Assembly (NCBI GenBank): GCA_025612375.1
Contig: JAAXKN010000024.1
Location: forward strand, 1 to 64,000
Direction of reading: 5' to 3'
DNA length: 64,000 nt
Source: Ignavibacteria bacterium
GTDB lineage: Bacteria; Bacteroidota; Ignavibacteria; Ignavibacteriales; SURF-24
Position 1 is the stretch's first letter. Each line of letters opens with the position of its first letter. The position numbers and the translations under genes are program-made. Of this stretch, positions 53,788-62,600 are shown one piece after another. The notes beneath the pieces were generated by a model, which was not told where the DNA came from, made no database searches, and saw only the letters and a program-made list of their open reading frames with translations.

Positions 53788-54450
53788 ATGAAATACTTTA
53801 ATGTCCGTACAATCAGTTATTTACCAATCATAGTCATTGCCGCAATGCTTGCGGGGTGCTCCTCTGCTCCCAAGCTGCTCAATCTTGACACTGCCAAAAA
53901 AGAAGTCGGGCTTTACTACGAGTCAGGCCAGTACGATAAAGACGTTCAGGAAGTGGTGGAAGACGCAATTAAAGATTTTGACGGCGTAAAAGTCCGTGAC
54001 AGTTCAGCCGTAGTGTTTGATGTAGACGAGACGGTCCTATCGAACTATTCCGAAATAAAAAGTGTTGGTTTCGGTTTTGAAGGAGAGCACTGGAACAGAT
54101 GGATACTTGAGGAAAAGGCTCCTGCAATTGAAGGCGTAAAAAACCTTTATAATTATCTCATAGGCAGGAAGTTCCGCATACTTTTTATTACAGGAAGGAC
54201 GATGGCGCAGTACGAAGCCACGTACAGGAATCTTAAGCAGGCGGGCTATACAACATTCGATACGCTTATTGTGCGGCAGGGCAGTATGCTGAAGGCTCCG
54301 GCCGAGAATTTCAAGAGCATTGAGCGCACGGTGCTTACCGATATGGGCTACAAAATTGAAGGCTGCGTAGGCGACCAGTTAAGCGATCTTAAAGGGGCCT
54401 ACACGGGCATAAAAATAAAGCTTCCAAATTATCTTTATCTGGTTGATTAG
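53788..54450 (+). CDS. HAD-type acid phosphatase lipoprotein (e(P4)-like)
   Basis: This 220-residue protein has a lipoprotein signal ending AGCS and then motif I VVFDVDETVLSNYSE with the two catalytic aspartates. Motif II is ILFITGRT, and motif III/IV includes VGDQLSDLKGAYTG. The pattern matches class C/HAD-IIIB acid phosphatases such as Haemophilus e(P4), which dephosphorylate nucleotides and related phosphomonoesters at the cell surface to supply nutrients. Length and order of motifs agree. GGGA precedes the ATG. Confidence 0.85.
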   Translation: MKYFNVRTISYLPIIVIAAMLAGCSSAPKLLNLDTAKKEVGLYYESGQYDKDVQEVVEDAIKDFDGVKVRDSSAVVFDVDETVLSNYSEIKSVGFGFEGEHWNRWILEEKAPAIEGVKNLYNYLIGRKFRILFITGRTMAQYEATYRNLKQAGYTTFDTLIVRQGSMLKAPAENFKSIERTVLTDMGYKIEGCVGDQLSDLKGAYTGIKIKLPNYLYLVD

Positions 54451-54643
54451 GGGATTATTTCCCCGGCATATTGTGATGTGCGATACTTGCATATAGCGTT
54501 AAATAAGCATACATTTATGTGTTACCCAAGTTATGCCTCCATTCCGAATGTTTGTCATAGATCCTTAATGTACCAGTAGAAATGTGCTTAGTTTCCGGTA
54601 TAAGTTAGACCGGTAGAATTTGTCCGTGCAACGAGGAGGGATT

Positions 54644-55078
54644 ATGAAGTATGCCATTTTTCTTTTGGCCGTCTTTCTTATTGCCCCGGGCTGCAGCAGG
54701 AAGGAAAAGTCTTCTCTAAAAGAGAAGTCCAGGGCTGAGGAAAGCATCAGTAAGACTATAGCCCGTATGGATAAAATTAACGACACTCTTTCTGTTTATA
54801 CACAGAAATTTGTTTCAGCTGCAAAGGAAGAGTTAAGTGATCCTAAGTTTCAGGAGAACCTGATTTCAAAACTAGACGGCTATAGCAGGCAGCTGAGCAG
54901 CTGCAAGTGCGAAATCAAAAGCCTGGCGCTTGTGGATAAGGCGTGCAGGGCCAAAATTTCAAAGCTGCAGGATGTAATTTCAAAGGGGGAAGAAAAGATC
55001 ATTCTTCTGCAAAAGGAAATTGCAGACGTAAAGGCAAATATGGAGGAAAAAGGATCGCAGCTGGCCCGGACGCTCTAG
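54644..55078 (+). CDS. Small coiled-coil lipoprotein
   Basis: This 144-residue lipoprotein has lipobox APGC near residue 17 and a long charged helical region (KEKSSLKEKSRAEESISKTIARMDK, then repeated Lys/Glu/Ile heptads) that should form a coiled coil. GAGGAGG sits just before the ATG at 54644, which settles the start. Cys pairs (SSCKCEIKSLALVDKAC) occur in the middle and could be oxidised. No family is recognised; structural or periplasmic scaffolding roles are possible. Confidence 0.55.
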   Translation: MKYAIFLLAVFLIAPGCSRKEKSSLKEKSRAEESISKTIARMDKINDTLSVYTQKFVSAAKEELSDPKFQENLISKLDGYSRQLSSCKCEIKSLALVDKACRAKISKLQDVISKGEEKIILLQKEIADVKANMEEKGSQLARTL

Positions 55079-55177
55079 TGCCATAATATTTCAGCAGATC
55101 ATTACGTTTCAGCAGGTATGCCATCCTGAACAGATATAATTTATTTCAATTTGTTCAGGATTTGTTATTTTAAAGCC

Positions 55178-56137
55178 ATGAAAATCAAAAACCGCATTAC
55201 AGAACTTTTTAATATCGAGTACCCCATAGTGCAGGCCGGAATGGTCTGGGTCTCGGGCTGGAGACTCGCTTCAGCAGTATCCAACTGCGGGGGACTAGGT
55301 CTAATTGGTGCAGGCTCCATGAAGCCGGAGCTTTTAAGAGAACACATACAAAAATGCAGGGCTGCAACAGTTAAGCCCTTCGGGGTTAATATACCTCTTC
55401 TGCGCGAGGATGCATCAGAGCTGGTAAGAACGGTAATTGAAGAAGATGTAAAGATTGTGTTCTCCTCAGCGGGGCATCCGGGTAAATTCATTGAAGAATT
55501 AAAAAAGCACGGCATAAAGGTTACGCACGTTGTCCCATCTCTTAAATTTGCCCTTAAGGCCGAAAGTGTCGGCTGCGATGCCATTGTAGGTGAAGGCGTT
55601 GAAGCCGGAGGGCATAACGGTTTTGATGAGCTTTCGACAATAGTCCTCATCCCGCAGCTTAAAGATGCCGTAAGTATTCCTGTTATGGCGGCAGGTGGAA
55701 TTGCCGACGGGCGGGGCATACTGGCAGCACTTTCTCTTGGCGCCGAAGGGGTGCAGATAGGAACGCGTTTTGCCGTAACGGTGGAATCCTCGGCGCACGA
55801 GGAATACAAGAAAAGGATCTGCGAGGCACATGACAACGATACCGTTCTGATATTAAAGAAGATCGGACTTGTAAGGACGCTTAAGAACCAGTATACCGAC
55901 CAGGTGCAGGCGGCCGAGGCCTCCGGTGCCGGTACGGAAGAATTAAAAGAGCTTCTGGGAAAAAAGCGTGAACGCCTCGGCATCTTTGAAGGCAACAGAG
56001 ATCAGGGCATGATGGAAGCCGGTCAGGGTGTGGGAATAATTAAAGACATACCTACAGTAAAAAGTCTTTTGGAAAAGCTAATTCAGGAATTTGACGCAGC
56101 CTGCCGAAATCTTCCCTGCGGGGAAAAGAAAATTTAG
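55178..56137 (+). CDS. Nitronate monooxygenase / FabK-type enoyl reductase
   Basis: This 319-residue TIM-barrel flavoprotein begins TELFNIEYPIVQAGMVWVSGWRLASAVSNCGGLGLIGAGS, the typical NMO/FabK start. It has VGEGVEAGGHNG with the FMN-binding and catalytic His, PVMAAGGIADGRGILAALSLGAEGVQIGTRF for phosphate binding, and a C-terminal helical part. The family covers FMN-dependent nitronate oxidation and enoyl-ACP reduction; which applies is not decidable here. The start is the ATG at 55178 rather than the upstream TTG frame start. Confidence 0.8.
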   Translation: MKIKNRITELFNIEYPIVQAGMVWVSGWRLASAVSNCGGLGLIGAGSMKPELLREHIQKCRAATVKPFGVNIPLLREDASELVRTVIEEDVKIVFSSAGHPGKFIEELKKHGIKVTHVVPSLKFALKAESVGCDAIVGEGVEAGGHNGFDELSTIVLIPQLKDAVSIPVMAAGGIADGRGILAALSLGAEGVQIGTRFAVTVESSAHEEYKKRICEAHDNDTVLILKKIGLVRTLKNQYTDQVQAAEASGAGTEELKELLGKKRERLGIFEGNRDQGMMEAGQGVGIIKDIPTVKSLLEKLIQEFDAACRNLPCGEKKI

Positions 56138-56249
56138 TCCTGCATTTCCCAAATTTAAACACATAGGGTTGTGGCATGCAACCCTTCGAAACTAAATCCC
56201 TCCGGCACTTGTTGAATATTAAACATGGCAGAATCAAAAAGGCATTTAT

Positions 56250-58208
56250 ATGAGGGCTTTAACGGCATTAGCACTTCTGCTTATATTCAGTTTTACCGGC
56301 TGCACAGATAAAAACTACAAAGGAAGTGAAGCTATGGCTAACAGGTATACACACGGGGATGCACCTGAATTCCCTGGGGGACTAGACTGGCTTAATGTGG
56401 ATAAACCGATTAAACTCCAGGACCTGAGGGGAAAAGTTGTGCTTCTCGATTTCTGGACCTTCTGCTGTATTAACTGCATGCACATTATACCCGACCTGAA
56501 AAAGCTTGAGGCGAAATATCCCGATGAGCTTGTTGTTATAGGAGTCCACTCGGCAAAATTCCTCACCGAACAGGAAACCGGCAATATAAGGCAGGCAATC
56601 CTTCGCTATGACATTGAGCACCCTGTTGTAAACGATAAGGATTTTAAGATATGGACAAGTTACGGCGCAAACGCATGGCCGACGGTTGTGCTAATAGACC
56701 CCCGGGGCGACGTCGTAGGGCATCACTCGGGCGAAGGTGTTTTTGAAAGCATGGATGGCGCAATCGGTGATATTATCAGGCTTAACAGCTCTTCGATTAA
56801 CAAAACGCATATAAAGTTGAGTCTTGAGAAAAATAAGAGGTCCGAATCGATACTTAGCTTCCCGGGCAAGGTGCTGGCAGATGAGACTTCCGGCAGGCTC
56901 TTCATTACGGACTCAAACCACGATAGAGTTATTATTTCAGACCTTGATGGGAACGTGCAGGACATTATAGGATCCGGAAAACCGGGGCAGAAGGACGGAC
57001 CATTTAATGAGGCCTCTTTTTTCCGCCCGCAGGGGCTCGCGCTTAAGGGTGAGGAGCTTTATATTGCCGATACGGAAAACCACCTTATACGCAAGGCTGA
57101 CCTTAAGACAAAGAGGGTTTCAACAATTGCGGGACTTGGAAGACAGGTATATAACAGAAACCCCAAAGGAGACGCAAAACAGGCAGGGCTTAATTCGCCG
57201 TGGGATCTTACGATAAACGATAACATTCTTTACATCGCCATGGCCGGGCAGCATCAGCTGTGGGCTTTGAATTTGGCCGATAACACAATCCGCATTCACG
57301 CAGGCACGGGAAACGAGAACATAGTTGACGGCGAGCTCAGAGGTGCCCTTCTTTCACAGCCGAGCGGTATTACAACTGACGGAAAAAGGCTTTACTTTGC
57401 CGACAGCGAGGTCAGCGCTGTAAGAAGCGCCGACTTTAATCCTGTAAACGGAAAGGTTTCGACTATTATAGGAAAAGGGCTCTTTGATTTTGGCGACACA
57501 GACGGCGACTCCAGGCGCGCAAGGCTGCAGCACCCGCTTGGCATTACATACTTTAACGGGAAACTTTATGTTGCAGATACGTATAATAATAAAATTAAAA
57601 TAGTGGACCCCGCGGAGAATACGAGCAGGACATTTGCAGGCACAGGGGCTGAAGGCATGGATGACGGAGATTTAACAAAGGCAAAATTCAATGAACCGGG
57701 CGGCATTTCATATGCAAAAGGAAGGTTTTATGTTGCAGATACGGATAACAATCTTGTCAGAATAATTGACCCTGCTCAGGAGAAAGTCTCCACGCTTCAG
57801 CTTAAGGGGATAGAAAAGTTAAGAAAGCCCTTTGCATTTAATGAGAAGGAATTTCAGGGGGACAAGGAAGTTTTAAGCGGGGTAAATCTTTCCAGGCTGA
57901 AGGGAGTGAGTCTTAGTCTTTCATTTCAGAATAATTACGGGTTGAACCATGATGCGCCGAGCAAGATAAGGATATTCTCTCGCGACGGGAAAGTTAACGT
58001 GGAAAAAAGCATTACTTCCCCAAAGACAGAAATTGATTTACCGGGTCTTAACGGGGTGGACAAGCTTTATTCCGAGATGGTGGTTTATTACTGCAAGGAA
58101 GGAAATGAAGGCTTGTGCCTTATTAAAGACGTGCTTTTTGAGATAAACAATTCGCCGGAGGGAAAAGAGCAGCTGGATATAAATTACAGTCTGGCGGCGG
58201 CGAAATAA
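56250..58208 (+). CDS. NHLRC2-like lipoprotein: thioredoxin-like domain plus NHL propeller
   Basis: This 652-residue lipoprotein has lipobox FTGC at about residues 16-19. A thioredoxin-like domain (about residues 35-180) carries the active-site motif FCCINCMH, a CxxC preceded by a third cysteine (CCINC), and a DFWTF strand. An NHL beta-propeller follows (about residues 200-520, repeated ADTENHLIRKADL, ADTYNNKIKIVDP and ADTDNNLVRIIDP), and then a beta-rich tail. The arrangement matches NHLRC2. It may act as a surface-exposed thiol-disulfide or binding protein. Confidence 0.8.
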   Translation: MRALTALALLLIFSFTGCTDKNYKGSEAMANRYTHGDAPEFPGGLDWLNVDKPIKLQDLRGKVVLLDFWTFCCINCMHIIPDLKKLEAKYPDELVVIGVHSAKFLTEQETGNIRQAILRYDIEHPVVNDKDFKIWTSYGANAWPTVVLIDPRGDVVGHHSGEGVFESMDGAIGDIIRLNSSSINKTHIKLSLEKNKRSESILSFPGKVLADETSGRLFITDSNHDRVIISDLDGNVQDIIGSGKPGQKDGPFNEASFFRPQGLALKGEELYIADTENHLIRKADLKTKRVSTIAGLGRQVYNRNPKGDAKQAGLNSPWDLTINDNILYIAMAGQHQLWALNLADNTIRIHAGTGNENIVDGELRGALLSQPSGITTDGKRLYFADSEVSAVRSADFNPVNGKVSTIIGKGLFDFGDTDGDSRRARLQHPLGITYFNGKLYVADTYNNKIKIVDPAENTSRTFAGTGAEGMDDGDLTKAKFNEPGGISYAKGRFYVADTDNNLVRIIDPAQEKVSTLQLKGIEKLRKPFAFNEKEFQGDKEVLSGVNLSRLKGVSLSLSFQNNYGLNHDAPSKIRIFSRDGKVNVEKSITSPKTEIDLPGLNGVDKLYSEMVVYYCKEGNEGLCLIKDVLFEINNSPEGKEQLDINYSLAAAK

Positions 58209-58252
58209 CGTGCCTTTCCGCCGTGGCAGAGGCATCCCCTACAGACACATTT

Positions 58253-59392
58253 TTATCTTAGAAAGAAGACAATGACCACAATTGTAACCGTGCCCACGGC
58301 GGCAATCTGGCTGTAGAGCCTGTTCCATTTTTTAATTCTTCCCCATACTATGGCAGAAAGAACCATTAGTCCCGCAAGGGCAATTGAGGCCAGGATGCAC
58401 TGTATAAAATCGAACCTCTCCCCTACTATGGAATATATAGTTGTGTCGTGATAGATTTTCCTGTAGATTACCTGCAGGTGCAGCCAGTAGACCAGAAGAG
58501 ACTCGCGTCCCACTTCAAGCACAAAAGATTCCGTTGTATTCCTTGAGAGTTCATAGTACCTGAGTGATATGAGGAGCACCACAACTATACCAAGCCTGAG
58601 GAGAAAGAAAAACTGGTTAGGGACAACTTTACTGATGTAATCCAGCATATCAAGCGGAAACCAGAGCACAAACGCCCCTACAAGAATTAAGGCTATTCCC
58701 CACCTCATTGCGAGCTTAAGGAAGCGGGCTTCCTCATTGCGGTTTTTGAACATCATGTAATAATAGCTTATGAGCGAACCCGCAAGCATAAAGCCGAGCC
58801 ATGGGAAGAGTGGGAAAAGGGACCCATGCTGCTCGTTAAAATAATTTGCCAGGGGAAGAGGCATAAACTGAGTAAAATCTATTTTATAAACCAGCGGCGC
58901 AAAAATGAAGGAAATGAGCGTTATTACTGCAAGTATGGCATTATAAATAGTGTCACTTTTTATAAGGAGCCGCAGAATGAACATAAGGAGCAGTCCGAAG
59001 GCGATGCAGTGCAGTACGTCGACGCTTAAGAAAGGAAGTATTTCCTCGGGCGTAGCCTTGTGAAGCATTTTCTGGAGCGAGAGGTATGGAAGCCTGAGGG
59101 AATAGCCGACGAGCCATATTAAAACTATTCTTCCCAGCTGCCGCCAGAAATCGAACTTGTACTGCCTGAAAGCTTCGAGCTTTCTCTGGCTTGCAATTGT
59201 AAAGGCAAAGCCCGAGATAAAGAGAAACGAGGGCGCAACAAGCCCGTTAATAAAAGTAAGGTGCTTAAACCACTCCGAAGCCCTTAACTCCGGCCTGAGC
59301 ATGGCGTTAAAGATGTGGGTCTCGATCATGAATAAGAGAGCCCAGCCACGGTAAAGATCAATAAAGGCAAAACGTTTTTTTGTTGCGTCCAT
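58253..59392 (-). CDS. DUF1624 / heparan-alpha-glucosaminide N-acetyltransferase-like membrane protein
   Basis: This 379-residue polytopic protein has about ten hydrophobic segments. It begins FAFIDLYRGWALLFMIETHIFNAML, the start motif of the DUF1624/HGSNAT-catalytic family, and continues with FLFISGFAFTIASQRK. A VLHCIAFGLLLMFI and an LFPLFPWLGFMLAG block follow. Family members move acetyl groups across membranes onto sugars. It could acetylate a surface glycan, but this is inference. It is divergent from the giant gene at the right edge. Confidence 0.75.
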   Translation of the reverse strand: MDATKKRFAFIDLYRGWALLFMIETHIFNAMLRPELRASEWFKHLTFINGLVAPSFLFISGFAFTIASQRKLEAFRQYKFDFWRQLGRIVLIWLVGYSLRLPYLSLQKMLHKATPEEILPFLSVDVLHCIAFGLLLMFILRLLIKSDTIYNAILAVITLISFIFAPLVYKIDFTQFMPLPLANYFNEQHGSLFPLFPWLGFMLAGSLISYYYMMFKNRNEEARFLKLAMRWGIALILVGAFVLWFPLDMLDYISKVVPNQFFFLLRLGIVVVLLISLRYYELSRNTTESFVLEVGRESLLVYWLHLQVIYRKIYHDTTIYSIVGERFDFIQCILASIALAGLMVLSAIVWGRIKKWNRLYSQIAAVGTVTIVVIVFFLR

Positions 59393-59670
59393 AAAAAAGG
59401 AAAATAGTTAAAGGAAAAATAAAACAAAGGGAAATCGCAATAAGAGGGGAAAAAAGATTTTCCCTTAATTTAAAGGCTGAATTATTTATTTTTGATTATC
59501 GCATATTTTCGCAATGCAAAGATAAGAGGAGCAGACGTATAATCATAATGTTTTTTACTCTCCCCTCTTAAACAAAATTCAACTTATCATAAATTTGGAC
59601 GAAGAAGTTTCTTTTAAGGCAGTTTTTCCTGCCCAATAATCAGGATCTGATAAAATATAAACGGAAATTT

Positions 59671-62600
59671 ATGTATAACGAAACACTTAATGAATTACGC
59701 TCTGAACTTGATAACTGGAAAAAACGCCAGGAAACGGACAAAAGTTCTGCCTGCAGGGTATTATCCCTGGCCGAAGAAATACTCTCCTCTCCTGAAAAAG
59801 CCGGCATTGAAGAGGCCTTCTGGCATGAATATCTTGATATAACACGCCACCCGGTATTCTTAAAGAGCCTGGATGACAGGCCCGCGCGCTACCGCTGGGC
59901 AGATACGGCATTTAAGGCCATAGATCTGTCGGACTATAACCTGAAGAGGCTTTTCGATCAGAGGGTGGAGTTACACCCCGAAAGGATCCTTTTCAGCATA
60001 ACCGAAGACAATAAGCTTACCGAGTTCAGCTACAGGTGGGTGCAGAAAAGAGCGCGCCAGATCGCATCTGTCCTCTATGAGGCGGGCGGGGGAAGCCCGA
60101 GAGTGGCAATATTCTCTGAAAACACGCTTGAAAGCGCAAGCTGCGACATTGCATGCCTGCTTTATGACATTTTTGACGCACCATTAAATATACATTTCAG
60201 CTCGGATACGGTTGCGGATATTTTTAACAGGACCAGCATTAACATTGCCGTTACAGATTCCGAGACAAGGCTTAACCTTCTTTTAAGGGTCCGTGAAAAG
60301 CTGGGACGGAGCTTTAAGATCATTTATACGGGCTACGACAGGATAGAGCCTCAGCCTGAGGTCTATATAATGGAAAAGCTGATCTCGGAATTTGATCCTG
60401 CAAGAATTGACAGTGTGCTTTCAGGAAGGAAAAGGCTTCATCTTCACGAGGCCGCAACGGTTCTTTTTACCTCGGGAAGCACCGGCATGGCTAAAGGGGT
60501 CGTTTTTACGATGTACAATCTTATAACAAAGCGCTTCGCGAGAGCCGCGGCATTGCCTGAAGTGGGTGAAAAAGAGCTTCTGCTTTGTTATCTGCCCCTT
60601 TACCACACTTTTGGGAGATACCTCGAAATGATGGGAATGATATTCTGGGGAGGCACATATGTTTTTGCAGGCAACCCCTCGGTTGAAACGCTTCTAAGCC
60701 TCATGCAGAAAGTAAACCCCACGGGCATTATAAGCATTCCGCTCAGGCTAGTGCAGATTAGGGACAAGTTCCTGCACCAGTCGTCAAAGGCTGTTGATAA
60801 GAAGCTCTTCCGTGAGCTGACGGGCAAGAACCTGCGCTGGGGGCTTTCGGCAGCAGGGTTTCTGGATCCCAGGGTGTTTCAGTTCTTCCATGAGCACGGT
60901 GTTGAGCTCTGCTCCGGCTTCGGAATGACGGAGGCCACGGGGGGAATATGCATGACGCCCCCGGGGGAATACGTAAAAAATTCAGTCGGCATACCTTTAC
61001 CCGGCATCGAGATGCGCCTAAACACAAAAGGTGAACTGGAGATCTCCGGGCACTACGTGGCAGAATACCTTGATGACGACATTAAGGAGAAAAATGAGGG
61101 CTGGATGCCTACGGGCGACCTGTTCAAGATGGACAAGAACGGGCACTACCATATTGTTGACCGTATAAAGGATATTTATAAAAATATAAAGGGACAGACA
61201 ATTGCGCCCCGCCCCATAGAAAAACTCTTTGACAATATACCGGGCTTCAAGAGGACTTTCCTCGTGGGCGACGGGATGGCATACAACACACTTTTAATTG
61301 TACCCGACACAAACGATGCTATTTTGCAGAAGGCACTTTCCAAGAAGAAGCAGACGGATTACTTCCGCCCTATTATCGCCTCGGCAAACCGGGAGCTTGC
61401 CCCGTACGAGCGCATAGTGGACTTTTCCATTCTTGACCGCGATTTTGAAGAGCAGAGGGGTGAACTTACTTCCAAGGGAAGCATGAGGAGAAAGGCTATT
61501 GAAAACAGCTTTGCCAATGAAATAAGCAGGATGTACAAATATCCGAACGTGGACTTCAAAATTGACAGCCTTAAGGTTATAATTCCCCGCTGGGTTATAA
61601 GGGACCTGGGAATTACCGAGTACGACATGAAAAGCCAGCACGACGGGCTTTATAACAAGCTGAATGATACAAGGCTCACCATTAAATTTAACCCTAAGAC
61701 AGAAAGGGTCCAGATAGGCGACTTTGAATACATTGTTTCGGGCTCACAGGTGGATCTCGGGGTGTTCATCAGGCAGCCGATGCTTTGGGCGGGCAACATT
61801 TCGCTCATTAACTTTGCGCTATGCAAGGACGGATGGGATACGCCTTACGATGAAAAAATTTCGCCGCAGGTTTTCCTCGCCTCTTCCTTAAACAGGCTTT
61901 ACGCGGGAAAGCTTCCTGTTATAAGCAACAAAATACCGGAAGCAAAACTGAAGGAGCTGAACGACATTGTAATTAAAAGTATCTACGGGCGCGGAAGCGC
62001 GGCACTTGAGGCCGTGCAGAGCCTTGAAAGGCAGCTCCACACCGAAAGCCACAGGGTAACCTACCTCATACGGCGGAGGCTTGAATCGCTCGCCCTGCAT
62101 CCGGATTTTGAGGTCAGGAGCTACGCCTACAGGATACTGCTTTTTGACGAGCCGTGGCTGGATTACAGCAAGTACCTGCCGGCATTTATCAACTCGGGGC
62201 TTCCTTTTATAAACAAGAAAAGCATAGAGCAGATCTCGCAGGCGGATTTTGAACGCGGGCGCCTTGAGGCCTTGAGGCAGAGGCTGGAATCGTACCGTAC
62301 TACTCTGGACTGGGATTCCTCACCCATAATGATAACGCAGTTCAAAAGGATACTTGAGCTTCTTGTACATTTTGCACGCCACAACAGAAATTCATATGGG
62401 GCTGTAAGAGAGGAGCTCGTAAGCTGGATACTGCACAAGGATGAGCCGCAGCTTTCCTCTTACGCACAGGAGCTGTTCAACAAGCTTTCAGCCTGGTTTG
62501 AATCCACATTTGAACTTTCCCCTTTTGAAAGCGAGGAGGAAAACTGGAAAGAAAGAGTGGTCTTCCAGGAGGACTTTACTCCCGATGAAATTAAGAGGAT

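Noticed and set aside
55165-55995. 276-residue open frame on the minus strand across the nitronate monooxygenase gene
   Set aside because: It is Ser/Pro-rich, has no recognisable domain and lies entirely opposite a clear flavoprotein gene, so it is a reading-frame shadow.
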